Assembly: GCA_017430455.1 (NCBI GenBank)
Contig: JAFRMX010000023.1
Coordinates: forward strand, 247,246-311,245
Reading direction: 5' to 3'
Origin: Oscillospiraceae bacterium
GTDB taxonomy: Bacteria > Bacillota > Clostridia > Oscillospirales > Oscillospiraceae
Length of the DNA: 64,000 nucleotides
Every line of letters starts with the position of its first letter. The stretch's first letter is position 1. The translations under genes were made by a program, and so were the position numbers. Of the stretch, positions 35,376-43,797 are shown in pieces. Under the pieces are notes generated by a model. The model was not told the DNA's origin. It saw only the letters and a list, made by a program, of their open reading frames with translations, and did no database searches.

Positions 35376-36395
35376 TCAAAAGCCGTAGATCATATCCCTG
35401 CTGATCTCGGAAAGCGAGTGGGCGCCGCACATAGACATAGTGTCCTTAAGCTCTGCTTTGAGCTTATTCACATAAACGGCAACTCCTTCAGATCCTGCAC
35501 CATAGATCATCGTTACGAAAGGTCTTCCAATCAATACAGCATCTGCTCCGAGCGCGATCGCTTTAAACACATCAAGTCCGGTCCTTATTCCGCCATCGAC
35601 CAAGATCATGAGTTTGCCTTTGACAGCGTCCGCTATCTCAGGAAGCACATCGGCTGTCGCGGGGCATCCATCAAGAACTCTGCCGCCGTGGTTAGAAACT
35701 ACAATTCCCTTTGCTCCTGCTTCAAGGGCCTTCTGCGCGCCTTTCACAGTCATTATTCCTTTTACGATAAACGGCATTTTTGCACTCGCTGTTATTTCGC
35801 TGAGTTCTGCAACAGTCTTGCTGCCCGCATCCGAACCGTAATTCTTGAGGAACGGAAGTCCTGCAGCATCAACATCCATTGCTGCCGCCATAACACCGGC
35901 ATTAGTTGCGCATTCAAGTTTTCCCAAGACCTTGTCTCTGTTCCAGGGCTTTATAGTGGGAACTCCTCTTCCTCCGTATTTTTTTATCGTCGAAATGGCA
36001 TCAGGAAGCATCGTATCATCCACGCCGTCCCCTACCCAGGCAGCGATGCCTGCCTCGGCACAGGAGCGCACAAGAATGTCATTGTACTGATGGTCGTTAT
36101 ACTTATCGCCGTAATGCAGTTTCATGGCTCCTATCGGAGCAGCAAATACAGGAATCTCAAACGTGTTTCCGAAGAAATCGAATTTTGTGTCTGCTTCCCT
36201 GTTCTCACAGATCGTATCCATATTTACGAAGTATTCCTGCCATGCGGAATAATTCCTCGCAAAAACCGTTCCCGAGCCTTTTGAACCGGGACCCGGAATA
36301 TGGTTTTTACATGCGAGTCCGTTGCAGACCGGGCATGCCTTGCATACCGGGCCGACCTGTGTCCTCGCGGCTTCGATGATCTCGCTGTAATTCAT
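35376..36395 (-). CDS. FMN-dependent alpha-hydroxy-acid oxidising enzyme
   Basis: The 339-residue TIM-barrel protein belongs to the lactate oxidase/glycolate oxidase/isopentenyl-diphosphate isomerase-2-like superfamily. The FMN-phosphate and active-site segments are FIVKGIMT (Lys, about 217), VVSNHGGRVLDG (His/Arg, about 245) and LVDGGIRTGLDVFKA (about 280). The N-terminus has an unusual cysteine motif, CKACPVCNGLACKN (about residues 18-31), seen in clostridial members and able to bind metal. The oxidised hydroxy acid is unknown. AGGAGGG precedes the ATG. It is the first gene of a unit continuing with the LRR gene 30 bp downstream. Confidence 0.85.
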   Translation of the reverse strand: MNYSEIIEAARTQVGPVCKACPVCNGLACKNHIPGPGSKGSGTVFARNYSAWQEYFVNMDTICENREADTKFDFFGNTFEIPVFAAPIGAMKLHYGDKYNDHQYNDILVRSCAEAGIAAWVGDGVDDTMLPDAISTIKKYGGRGVPTIKPWNRDKVLGKLECATNAGVMAAAMDVDAAGLPFLKNYGSDAGSKTVAELSEITASAKMPFIVKGIMTVKGAQKALEAGAKGIVVSNHGGRVLDGCPATADVLPEIADAVKGKLMILVDGGIRTGLDVFKAIALGADAVLIGRPFVTMIYGAGSEGVAVYVNKLKAELKDTMSMCGAHSLSEISRDMIYGF

Positions 36396-36465
36396 GTTAA
36401 CCCTCCTTGCAGGTTCCCTGCTTTTTTACCGCTATAATCTATCACAAAGACCTTTAAATAGCAAG

Positions 36466-36490
36466 CGGAGACGGTATCCCCGCCTCCGAA
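36466..36490. terminator. Possible terminator between the dehydratase operon and the FMN enzyme gene
   Basis: CGGAGACGG / CCGCCTCCG form a 9-bp stem with one mismatch. The T-run lies on the plus-strand side, so efficiency for the minus-strand transcript is doubtful. Confidence 0.4.
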
Positions 36491-36500
36491 TTTTTATTGT

Positions 36501-36668
36501 TCACAGATAGTACTTTCTCTCCATATTGTCGTAGTGTTTAATGAGGAACGGCTCTATCATCGATGTGGCTTTCATATCCAGATTGAAGAAGTAGATCAGG
36601 AAGGTCACTGCAAAGAGGCCGAAAACACAGAGAAATATTTTCAAAAGAATTTTAAGAACTTTGGACAT
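36501..36668 (-). CDS. 55-residue membrane protein in the dehydratase operon
   Basis: This short gene has a strong AAAGGAGT seven bases before its ATG at 36668, 12 bp after the dehydratase gene. The product begins MSKVLKILLKIFLCVFGLFA, forms one hydrophobic helix (about residues 5-30), and ends in a polar tail with FLIKHYDNMERKYYL. There is no signal-peptide cleavage site, so a single-pass membrane anchor with a short tail is expected. I do not recognise a family. Its position suggests it anchors or assists the adjacent dehydratase-like complex, which is inference. Confidence 0.75.
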   Translation of the reverse strand: MSKVLKILLKIFLCVFGLFAVTFLIYFFNLDMKATSMIEPFLIKHYDNMERKYYL

Positions 36669-36680
36669 ATCTTTACTCCT

Positions 36681-38267
36681 TTACCATGCATTATCGTCCG
36701 GAAGATGTTCGATAGAGGGATCCAGCGGTTCCTCTCTGAGTACGGCTCTCATATAAAGGTTGACCTGGTTTCTGATGGCCTCACGGGTATAGACCCTCGG
36801 GTCGCAAAGATCGTGTCCGACCCAGATAAGATGCAAGCCTCTTTCTCTGGCCTGTTCCTCGAACTGCCCGTGCATACCTGTAAGGGCTTTGCAGGACATA
36901 TGCTCCCACATAATTACCATGTCCGCGTGCATCTTTTCGCAGGTCTCCCACAGCTCGTCCACAAGTACCTTGTAGCCGCCGTGAGTATGATTGCGCATGA
37001 TCATCTCTTCATTCAGCATGGCCATATCGTAGTAAGCCTGCTCGCGGTTTTCGGGAGTGTCCTCTTCGGCGATCATCTTGGTATTTACAAGAGAAAGCAT
37101 GTCTGCCAGAGGAACGATACCCCAGCATTGGATCAGCCAGTAAAGCATATCTATCGTGTACTGCGGCTGTACGCCCCAGATGATAGCGCGGTGTCTGTAC
37201 TCCGGAGCCAGCATTCTCTTGTTTTTATAGCCTTTTTCCGCGAGTTTAAGAAGCTTTTCGTCTTTCTTTACAAAGCCTTCATTCCTGCCGCAGTTGCCCA
37301 TGTAGTTGGTATCATTATAAAGACTGAAGCAGGCGCCGACGAACTGGGGATATGGGGATGAGTTTATCTCAAGCTGCGCAATGCGCTTGCGGGTAGCATC
37401 GTTGACTCTCTTTGCGCATTTGAAGTATGTGTCCCAGTTCCACTTGTGACCAGTATGCTCCTCAATGAAGGCAATGGCATTCTTGATCTCCTGTGCAGCA
37501 TAATCCTGAACATCATCCTCAGTATGTCTCAAAGGAGTACCCAGCTGGAAGGTCGGGATGCCGTATTCTCGCTCCAAACGCTTTGCAATAATACCGTTGC
37601 CCATGAGGGATCCGTCACAGGTCGTATTATTCTGCACAGCGCAGGCTCCGAGTACACAGAAGTCATCCTCGATCGATATTCCGGCCTCAGCTTCGGGCAT
37701 CGGGCATACATCTCCGGCAATGCCGTACTGCTGGGCGACATCGAGATAATGTGTGGTGGAATTCTGATTGAAGATGTTGGCCGCGAACATTGTCGGAACT
37801 TCGCGCAATATAGCCGGGGTTTCGTCTTTATCGAAGCCCATCATGAAGCAGGTCATCGAGTTCTCATCCGTCAGAACACAGCGTTTGGAGTACTCCACGT
37901 CATTTCCCACTCTCCTGTCGCCTCTGAAGCAGTTGGCGATTGCCTGTGTAACATCCGCTATGACATAGTTCATGGAAATATGGGTTATACGAAGAGCTTC
38001 ATCACGCAAACCTATCGTAAACTTATCCATTCCGTGCATGACGCCCAGATAGTTTGCCATCCATCTGTAACGGAAGAATCCTTTTATGTTTCTCGGAACA
38101 GCTATGAATCTTGCCAGAACAGATACAAGGTAGAGCCATCTTGTGTAATCATAGAAAGTATCCTTAATGCCTCTCCACTCGCGGCGTTTACGCACTTTTC
38201 CGGTGTTATACAGCTGTCCGAGGGTCTGCTCCCCCGCTCTTTTTACAGGATTTTTGATAACTTCCAT
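36681..38267 (-). CDS. 2-hydroxyacyl-CoA dehydratase family protein, larger subunit
   Basis: The 528-residue protein matches the HgdB/FldB-like 2-hydroxyacyl-CoA dehydratase D-component superfamily. It has several conserved cysteines (for example DENSMTCFMMGFDKDE, GDVCPMPEAEAG, CVLGACAVQNNTTCD, GNCGRNEG) suited to a 4Fe-4S cluster. True dehydratases remove water from (R)-2-hydroxyacyl-CoA in amino-acid fermentation and need an ATP-dependent activator. The start at 38267 shares its A with the stop of the upstream partner (TAATG). No activase (HgdC/FldI) or CoA-transferase is nearby, so the substrate and even the reaction are uncertain. It could belong to the benzoyl-CoA reductase/BcrC-like side of the family. 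Confidence 0.8.
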   Translation of the reverse strand: MEVIKNPVKRAGEQTLGQLYNTGKVRKRREWRGIKDTFYDYTRWLYLVSVLARFIAVPRNIKGFFRYRWMANYLGVMHGMDKFTIGLRDEALRITHISMNYVIADVTQAIANCFRGDRRVGNDVEYSKRCVLTDENSMTCFMMGFDKDETPAILREVPTMFAANIFNQNSTTHYLDVAQQYGIAGDVCPMPEAEAGISIEDDFCVLGACAVQNNTTCDGSLMGNGIIAKRLEREYGIPTFQLGTPLRHTEDDVQDYAAQEIKNAIAFIEEHTGHKWNWDTYFKCAKRVNDATRKRIAQLEINSSPYPQFVGACFSLYNDTNYMGNCGRNEGFVKKDEKLLKLAEKGYKNKRMLAPEYRHRAIIWGVQPQYTIDMLYWLIQCWGIVPLADMLSLVNTKMIAEEDTPENREQAYYDMAMLNEEMIMRNHTHGGYKVLVDELWETCEKMHADMVIMWEHMSCKALTGMHGQFEEQARERGLHLIWVGHDLCDPRVYTREAIRNQVNLYMRAVLREEPLDPSIEHLPDDNAW

Positions 38268-39463
38268 TATTTCGCGCCTCCCTGTATCTTTTTGATCTCA
38301 AGACTTTCGACGAAGGCCTGTACACGTGTCCTCATCTGTCCCATAGATGATTTTATGTTGTACGGTCTGTCGACGGAAAGCACCGGCATCCCGTAATCAT
38401 CCCTGAGCATTGCGGAGCCCAATGTTCTCTCGTAAGCCCACGGGTCACAAAACTTGATCTGCTGGTATAACACGCCGTCTGCCTTGTATTCTTTTGCCAG
38501 GTCGTATACATACTGTTTCCGCCCGTATACTTTCTCCATATTCATATATCTCGGGCATTGGGCGCGCATCGTATACTGTCTGCAGATCTGCGTGAGTGCG
38601 TCTTCCTCATCATTGAGAATTATCGGGTCTCTGCCCGGCAGGGAACCGAAGCAGTAGCGGTCCGCACATACATATGCTCCGGTATCCTCGATCAGTTTAA
38701 TGAATTCAGGGTCATCGCCCTCCGATCCGACAACAAGAACCCTGGCTCGGTAAGCCTTTTCATCCGGCTCACGCGTTTTCACTTCTTCAAGAGTCTCGTT
38801 CAGGATATCCTTTAGCAGATATTTGGGAGCTCTGTATGTCGCCAAAGTTAAAACTGCAAATTCGTACCCGGTTATTCTCGGTTTTTCCTCCTTGCGGAAA
38901 TCGCCGAGCTGCCGTATGATATTGCATATCTCATTGTGATCCGCGACAGATTTCCTGATAGACTCCTCTGAAATATCTATTCCGTATACCTCGTGCAAGG
39001 GCTTCAGAATATGGTTCTCGCTCTGTACCTTTAACAGCGCAACACCGTTCTCGTCTGCTTTCATCGGAATTTCCATGTACTGGTAGAAGAACTTGTCATT
39101 ATCCTTGCCCATGGCGTGAAGCAGCTCGATATTCTCGGCCCCGCGGTTAAGCATCGTACATCCGTCCGGAGTAATGAGGCAGTCAGCAAAATTAAAACCG
39201 CCTTCTACCGCCCTTTCGAGGATCGCCCGGCTTGTTTCACAGAGGAGGTTCGTCATATAATATGTGGCGATATCCATACTTCCGGAGTTGGGCGCCGTAA
39301 GCCTTACGGAGAATGCGTTGCCAACGTTAAGAAGAGGCTCCGGTGAGTTCTCGCAGAGATAGCCCACACAGATCTTCCCCTCGCTTTTTGCCTGCGTTAT
39401 CAGTTCGTTGTTGGCGTTCTGAAGCAGGTTTTCAAGATAGATCAGATGCTTGAGATCTTTCAA
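38267..39463 (-). CDS. 2-hydroxyacyl-CoA dehydratase family protein, smaller subunit
   Basis: The 398-residue partner of the next gene has family segments such as GYLCENSPEPLLN, FADCLITPDGCTMLNR and LCETSRAI, with cysteines likely to bind a 4Fe-4S cluster. The start is TTG at 39463, seven bases after AAGGGGTGG; a frame beginning at 39535 would run through the promoter. The product begins MKDLKHLIYLENLLQNANN. It is the first gene of a three-gene operon (this, the larger subunit, the 55-residue membrane protein) with a near-consensus promoter. Confidence 0.8.
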   Translation of the reverse strand: MKDLKHLIYLENLLQNANNELITQAKSEGKICVGYLCENSPEPLLNVGNAFSVRLTAPNSGSMDIATYYMTNLLCETSRAILERAVEGGFNFADCLITPDGCTMLNRGAENIELLHAMGKDNDKFFYQYMEIPMKADENGVALLKVQSENHILKPLHEVYGIDISEESIRKSVADHNEICNIIRQLGDFRKEEKPRITGYEFAVLTLATYRAPKYLLKDILNETLEEVKTREPDEKAYRARVLVVGSEGDDPEFIKLIEDTGAYVCADRYCFGSLPGRDPIILNDEEDALTQICRQYTMRAQCPRYMNMEKVYGRKQYVYDLAKEYKADGVLYQQIKFCDPWAYERTLGSAMLRDDYGMPVLSVDRPYNIKSSMGQMRTRVQAFVESLEIKKIQGGAK

Positions 39464-39506
39464 AATTAACCACCCCTTAATAGTTTTTTCGATAAATACC
39501 CTATTA

Positions 39507-39535
39507 ATTATAAGAATCAGGTTAAACTTCGTCAA
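39507..39535 (-). promoter_or_regulatory. sigmaA promoter of the dehydratase-like operon
   Basis: TTGACG (39530-39535) and TATAAT (39507-39512) on the minus strand are separated by 17 nt. Confidence 0.75.
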
Positions 39536-39560
39536 ACAATGAATGAATTTTTGTCAGATA

Positions 39561-39589
39561 TGCACAAAATTTTTACAAAAATTTGTGCA
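39561..39589. promoter_or_regulatory. Palindrome TGCACAAA-N13-TTTGTGCA
   Basis: Perfect 8-bp arms (39561-39568, 39582-39589) lie in the gap between trmL and the dehydratase operon, centred about 75 bp upstream of the expected operon start point. This is a candidate activator or repressor site; the regulator is unknown. Confidence 0.5.
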
Positions 39590-39641
39590 ATTTGTTCATA
39601 CAGAGTTTGAGCGACGCCATTAAACGAAAGGACTTGCCGTA

Positions 39642-40127
39642 ATGATAAATATAGTGCTTGTTGAACCGGAGATCCCGTTTAATACCGGAGCAGTGGCCAG
39701 AACTTGTGCCTGTACCGGATCAAGGCTGCATCTTGTAAAGCCTCTGGGATTCGATATCTCGGACAGAGCAGTAAAACGGGCAGGCCTGGACTACTGGCAT
39801 CTTGTCGACATTTCGGTCTATGAAAACATCGCCGATTATTTCGAAAAAAACGGAGATGATAATATATTTCTTGCAACGACAAAGGCCCCGCGGGACTATT
39901 CAAGCGCGGACTTAAGCGGAAATATCTCCATTCTTTTCGGTAAAGAAACGGCGGGGCTGCCTCTTTCTCTCAGAGAAAAATACAGAGCCCGCTGTATACG
40001 CATTCCCATGATAGACGACGCACGGAGTCTGAATCTTTCAAACTCCGTGGCGATCTTGTGTTATGAAGCCCTGAGACAGCAGGGTTTTCCCAGGCTTAAA
40101 GGTTTCGGTGAGATGGCGGGATCTTAA
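39642..40127 (+). CDS. trmL: tRNA (cytidine/uridine-34-2'-O)-methyltransferase
   Basis: This SPOUT-class enzyme methylates the wobble ribose of certain tRNA-Leu species with SAM. The 161 residues have MINIVLVEPEIPFNTGAVARTC at the start, the knot segment ILFGKETAGLP (about 110) and IRIPMIDDARSLNLSNSVAI (about 125-145), all diagnostic for TrmL. AAAGGA precedes the ATG. The stop overlaps the convergent degV stop by 3 bases (40125-40126 shared), with no terminator between. Confidence 0.93.
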   Translation: MINIVLVEPEIPFNTGAVARTCACTGSRLHLVKPLGFDISDRAVKRAGLDYWHLVDISVYENIADYFEKNGDDNIFLATTKAPRDYSSADLSGNISILFGKETAGLPLSLREKYRARCIRIPMIDDARSLNLSNSVAILCYEALRQQGFPRLKGFGEMAGS

Positions 40128-41011
40128 TCGATCCTCCTGCTTCCCATGAAGAACAGTGCTACCGTTCCCGGGCCTGTGTGGCTGCCTATAGTCGTTCCGA
40201 CATAATATATCTCAACTTTACCGTTTAACTTTTTAAAACGCTCCTCGATAAGATCTGCAACAGCTCTGGCATCATCATAACAGCCTGCCTGTGAAATATA
40301 GCACTTGCCGCTGTAGTTGATACCGTCGTCAGCGCACTCTTCCATTTTATTCACTATTGCATTGATAACTTTTTTCTTTGTGCGGATCTTATATCTGGGG
40401 ATGAGTCTACCGAGGTTGTCCATATTCATCAGAGGGCAGATATCGAGCAATCCGCCGAAGACGCCGGCTGTCTTGGAGATCCTTCCGCCTCTGACATAAT
40501 ACTTGAGCGTGGTGGAAAAGAACCAGTGGTGCAGATTGAGCTTATGCTCTTCTATCCACCGTGCGCACTCATCAACATTCATGCCCTCATCCCTTTTGTC
40601 CGCGGCATAATCCATCAAAAGCCCGTAGCCTGAGGAAGCGCCGAGGGAATCTATTATATATATCTTTCTCTCTGGGAATTTTTCTTTTAAGAGTTCTGCT
40701 GCGCTTTTGGCAGAGTTGATCGTGCCGCTGATGCCCGATGAAAGGCAGACATGAATTATATCCTTTCCCGCCTCAAGAAAAGGCGTGAAATGAGCTATAT
40801 ACTGGTCTGTATTGACTTGCGAAGTCTTGGTCATCGCGCCGTCTTCAATAGCCTTGTAAAAATCTGGAAAAGGAATAGACTCCCCGAGATCGTCAGGATG
40901 CTCGACACCGTCAAGCTCATAGTGGAAACATACATAGTATATTCCCCTGGCGGCAAAGTGTTCTTTCGTAAGGTCAGCTGTTGAGCAGCAACTCAAGACA
41001 TAATCACCCAT
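40124..41011 (-). CDS. DegV-family fatty-acid-binding protein (first)
   Basis: The 295-residue protein has the DegV two-domain fold: SCCSTADLT near the N-terminus, KTSQVNTDQYIAHF (about 65), CLSSGISGTINSA (about 92-104), IIDSLGASSGYGLL (about 122) and the C-terminal SHTGPGTVALFF. DegV (FakB-like) proteins bind a fatty acid for phosphorylation by FakA; no fakA is nearby. The start at 41011 (MGDYVLSCCS) is preferred over an upstream frame because AAGAAGGA lies before it and the family starts there. Confidence 0.9.
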   Translation of the reverse strand: MGDYVLSCCSTADLTKEHFAARGIYYVCFHYELDGVEHPDDLGESIPFPDFYKAIEDGAMTKTSQVNTDQYIAHFTPFLEAGKDIIHVCLSSGISGTINSAKSAAELLKEKFPERKIYIIDSLGASSGYGLLMDYAADKRDEGMNVDECARWIEEHKLNLHHWFFSTTLKYYVRGGRISKTAGVFGGLLDICPLMNMDNLGRLIPRYKIRTKKKVINAIVNKMEECADDGINYSGKCYISQAGCYDDARAVADLIEERFKKLNGKVEIYYVGTTIGSHTGPGTVALFFMGSRRID

Positions 41012-41108
41012 TAACTGTATCCTTCTTTCAGTAGCTTTAATTTTGTAAATTATATCACGAACTGGCCGCGGGCGCAACATGCCCGGGACAGACACAGATT
41101 CAGAAGTA

Positions 41109-41136
41109 TTGCTTTTTCTATATTATTTGCTATAAT
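41109..41136 (+). promoter_or_regulatory. sigmaA promoter of srtB-degV
   Basis: TTGCTT (41109-41114) and TATAAT (41131-41136) with a 16-nt spacer; TGC precedes the -10. Confidence 0.65.
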
Positions 41137-41170
41137 TAATTGTTAAATCATTATTGTGAGGCAGGAAATC

Positions 41171-42022
41171 ATGGCTGATAAAAAAATTAAAGATCCGTCA
41201 GCGAATAAGGAAGCGAAAAACGGAGCCCTTAAGCGCGGACTGCTTATTGCTTTAGTTGCAGTGTGCCTGGTCATATTCCTCTTCAGCGGATACAAGCTGG
41301 CAAACAGTGTCAGATCGTATCGTGAAAGCCGCGAGGCGTATGACAGTCTGTCCGGAAAAGTAACCGCTACCGCAGCGCCTTCATCTGTTCCGGATCCCGA
41401 GGTTTCCGCTGAACCGGACGTCATAGAGTATCCCCCAAAAGAAGTGGATTTTGATAAGCTGAATGATATTAACAAGGACATAATAGGCTGGCTTTACAGC
41501 GAAAACACAGTCATCGACTATCCGGTCCTTATCGGCGAGGACAACGACGATTATATCTATACTCTCTACGACGGAACATACAATGCGGGCGGTTCGCTGT
41601 TTGCTAACTGTCTGAATCAAAGAGATTTTTCCAGCCGGAACACCATAATATACGGTCATAATATGCTGGACGGTTCGATGTTCAGATCACTTACAAGCTA
41701 TAAGGATCCCAAATATTATAACGAGCACAAAACCCTTTATCTCATGACTCCGGATCAGGACTACAAGCTTGTCGTCTTTTCAGCATACATTACCGACTAC
41801 GATTCGGACGCGTATACGATCACATTTAATGATGACAATGCTTTCCGCAGTTATCTCGACAAATGCTCCGGAAACTCCCTTGTTGAAACCGGCGTGAGTG
41901 TCGATGTCAAGGATAATATAGTTACCCTTTCAACATGTACATATGAATACAATGACGCCAGGTTTGTAGTGCAGTGCAAACTGGTTCCTATCGGAGACAA
42001 AGGACTTGGGAATGACAAATAA
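41171..42022 (+). CDS. srtB: Class B sortase
   Basis: This membrane transpeptidase attaches proteins to peptidoglycan. The 283 residues have one N-terminal helix (about 22-42, type II orientation), a Ser/Pro/Ala-rich linker (63-90) and the sortase fold. His163 (YGHNM), Cys256 (LSTCTYEY) and Arg264 (NDARFV) are the catalytic triad. The TLSTC-T/S-Y context marks the SrtB-type of Clostridia. The ATG at 41171 has GGA upstream; a GTG five codons earlier is less likely. No sortase substrate is in the window. The stop lies inside the start of a degV gene. Confidence 0.92.
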   Translation: MADKKIKDPSANKEAKNGALKRGLLIALVAVCLVIFLFSGYKLANSVRSYRESREAYDSLSGKVTATAAPSSVPDPEVSAEPDVIEYPPKEVDFDKLNDINKDIIGWLYSENTVIDYPVLIGEDNDDYIYTLYDGTYNAGGSLFANCLNQRDFSSRNTIIYGHNMLDGSMFRSLTSYKDPKYYNEHKTLYLMTPDQDYKLVVFSAYITDYDSDAYTITFNDDNAFRSYLDKCSGNSLVETGVSVDVKDNIVTLSTCTYEYNDARFVVQCKLVPIGDKGLGNDK

Positions 42023-42863
42023 GATCCTGATTACTGCAGACAGCACCTGTGATGTCCCTGCTGATCTTAAGGAGCGTTACAATTTCAAGATCATTCCGCT
42101 GACAATTACCCTCAGGGATAAAAACTATCTCGATGGAGTCAACTTCTCCGTTGATGACATGTACAAAGCATTCTATGAAGACGGCTCTCTGCCTGCGACA
42201 GCCGCGCCGAATATCGGTCAATTTATTGATTTCTTCAAGCCTTTCATAAATGAAGGTTATGAGATTATCCATTTTGATATCAGTTCTGCCCTTTCAGGAA
42301 CATACAGCGCAGCATGCTTGGCTGCTGAAGCGTTGAAGGGTGTATATGTTATCGACAGCGAGATGCTCTCAAGCGGAGTTCTTCTCGAGATGATAGAAGC
42401 TGCAGAAGCAGTCGGGCGCGGGATGACCGCCGCTGAGATAGTCAGATATATTGAAGAGGATATCCGCCCGAAAACAGATACGAGTTTCGTGCTTGACACT
42501 CTGAAATTCATGGCAAAAGGCGGAAGGTGCTCAGGTGTTGCTGCAATGGCAGCAAATATCCTGGGACTCAAGCCGGGGCTTGAAATGAAGAACAAAGAGC
42601 TCGGAGTATACAAGAAATACCGCGGTAACTCGAAAGCATTTTATGTGCAATATGTCAAAGAGCGTATCGCCGGAAAGAAAATCAGACCAGGCCATGTTTT
42701 CATTACCGAGAGCGGCGGAATAGATCAGGAAATCATCAGTGAGCTCATTGAATACGTTCAGCAAGAGGTCAATCCGAGGGAGATCCACCACACTTATGCA
42801 GGATGCACCGTTGCAAGCCATTGCGGCCCGGGTTGTATGGGAGTCCTGTTTATAAACGAATAA
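42012..42863 (+). CDS. DegV-family fatty-acid-binding protein (second)
   Basis: The 283-residue protein shows ITADSTCDVPADL at the start, PATAAPNIGQFIDFF (about 60), FDISSALSGTYSAA (about 88-101), YVIDSEMLSSG (about 113) and a C-terminal SHCGPGCMGVLFIN. It differs clearly from the other DegV at 40124-41011, so the two probably prefer different lipids. The ATG at 42012 lies inside the end of srtB (11-bp overlap), with AAAGGA upstream, giving a two-gene operon. A terminator follows. Confidence 0.9.
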   Translation: MTNKILITADSTCDVPADLKERYNFKIIPLTITLRDKNYLDGVNFSVDDMYKAFYEDGSLPATAAPNIGQFIDFFKPFINEGYEIIHFDISSALSGTYSAACLAAEALKGVYVIDSEMLSSGVLLEMIEAAEAVGRGMTAAEIVRYIEEDIRPKTDTSFVLDTLKFMAKGGRCSGVAAMAANILGLKPGLEMKNKELGVYKKYRGNSKAFYVQYVKERIAGKKIRPGHVFITESGGIDQEIISELIEYVQQEVNPREIHHTYAGCTVASHCGPGCMGVLFINE

Positions 42864-42882
42864 TTAATTGTATATCATATAA

Positions 42883-42906
42883 AAAAGCAGCCTTATGGCT
42901 GCTTTT
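42883..42906. terminator. Terminator after srtB-degV, usable in both directions
   Basis: AAAAGCAGCC / GGCTGCTTTT form a 10-bp stem with a TTAT loop. It lies between the convergent degV and ABC permease genes. Confidence 0.85.
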
Positions 42907-42969
42907 CATTTTGTATTTTCCAATTTATACTGCGAATACAAAGAAACGATGCTTATATATTGGTGCCTG

Positions 42970-43797
42970 TTATTCCAGATTTAGTCTGTGATCAAGGATC
43001 GCCTTGGTGCCAAAGAAGAAAGCGGCACAGAGAACAAGCTGGCCCAGAATCAGCGAGGCGCCGGCGAGCAGTACATCGCGGAGACTCCCGTGGAATCCCG
43101 AGGCATCGACCATAAAGAACGAAAGGTTCTCCAGGAAGCTGAGTCCGTGACTGCCGATGATGTTGAGGATGATCGAGAGAACGATGTTGATCCCGATATA
43201 GGCGAGGATCGCGTAAGCGACACGGTGCTTCCTGGCGAGGTGCCCGATGGAGATGGCCAGATAGATGTGCAGTGTCTGCGCCAAACTGCCGACCAGGAAG
43301 AAAACGATTCCCTCTACCACAAGGCCGAAGGTTCCCTTCGGCCAGGAGATCTCGCGGATCTTCTGTGCAAGGCTTGCGAGGAATGAGGAGAAATTGCTCC
43401 AATCGCCGACGGAGAAGAGAAGGACGGCGCTGATGACCACGACAACAGCACTGATGATCATGAGTATCAGCGATACCAGTGCCTTGGACGCGATATGTTC
43501 CGCAGAGCTGACCGGAAGCGTGAAGGCAAGATAGCCTTCATCACCGAGCAGGCCTTTGTAAAAGCGGTCGCAGATGAACACCAGGATCAGGATCGCCGTT
43601 GCGATACCGAGCACAAAGAATAGAATCAGCGGCAGAACGCCGAAGAGAAATGCGGGTAATCCGCTAAACCTGCTGTTGTCCAGCACATGATTGATCGTGT
43701 ATCCGTTCAGCATTGCCAGTGCCGCCAGTCCAGCCCAGAGCATCCAGAATTTCCGAAGGCATGAACGGAGATCATACTTCATCAATTTACCTAGCAT
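42970..43797 (-). CDS. ABC transporter permease of a GntR-controlled exporter
   Basis: The 275-residue protein has about six membrane helices and begins MLGKLMKYDLRSCLRKFWMLW, like YtrC/D-type permeases. A GGAGG sits 8 bases before the ATG at 43797, and the gene overlaps the ATPase by 11 bp. Helices are at about 20-40, 55-80, 105-140, 155-180, 190-215 and 240-265. The substrate is unknown; in related systems such exporters respond to cell-wall antibiotics. Confidence 0.8.
   Translation of the reverse strand: MLGKLMKYDLRSCLRKFWMLWAGLAALAMLNGYTINHVLDNSRFSGLPAFLFGVLPLILFFVLGIATAILILVFICDRFYKGLLGDEGYLAFTLPVSSAEHIASKALVSLILMIISAVVVVISAVLLFSVGDWSNFSSFLASLAQKIREISWPKGTFGLVVEGIVFFLVGSLAQTLHIYLAISIGHLARKHRVAYAILAYIGINIVLSIILNIIGSHGLSFLENLSFFMVDASGFHGSLRDVLLAGASLILGQLVLCAAFFFGTKAILDHRLNLE

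Noticed and set aside
36534..37361. Plus-strand 275-codon frame over the small membrane protein and dehydratase gene
   Set aside because: It is antisense to the dehydratase; the real short gene is on the minus strand with a clear ribosome site.
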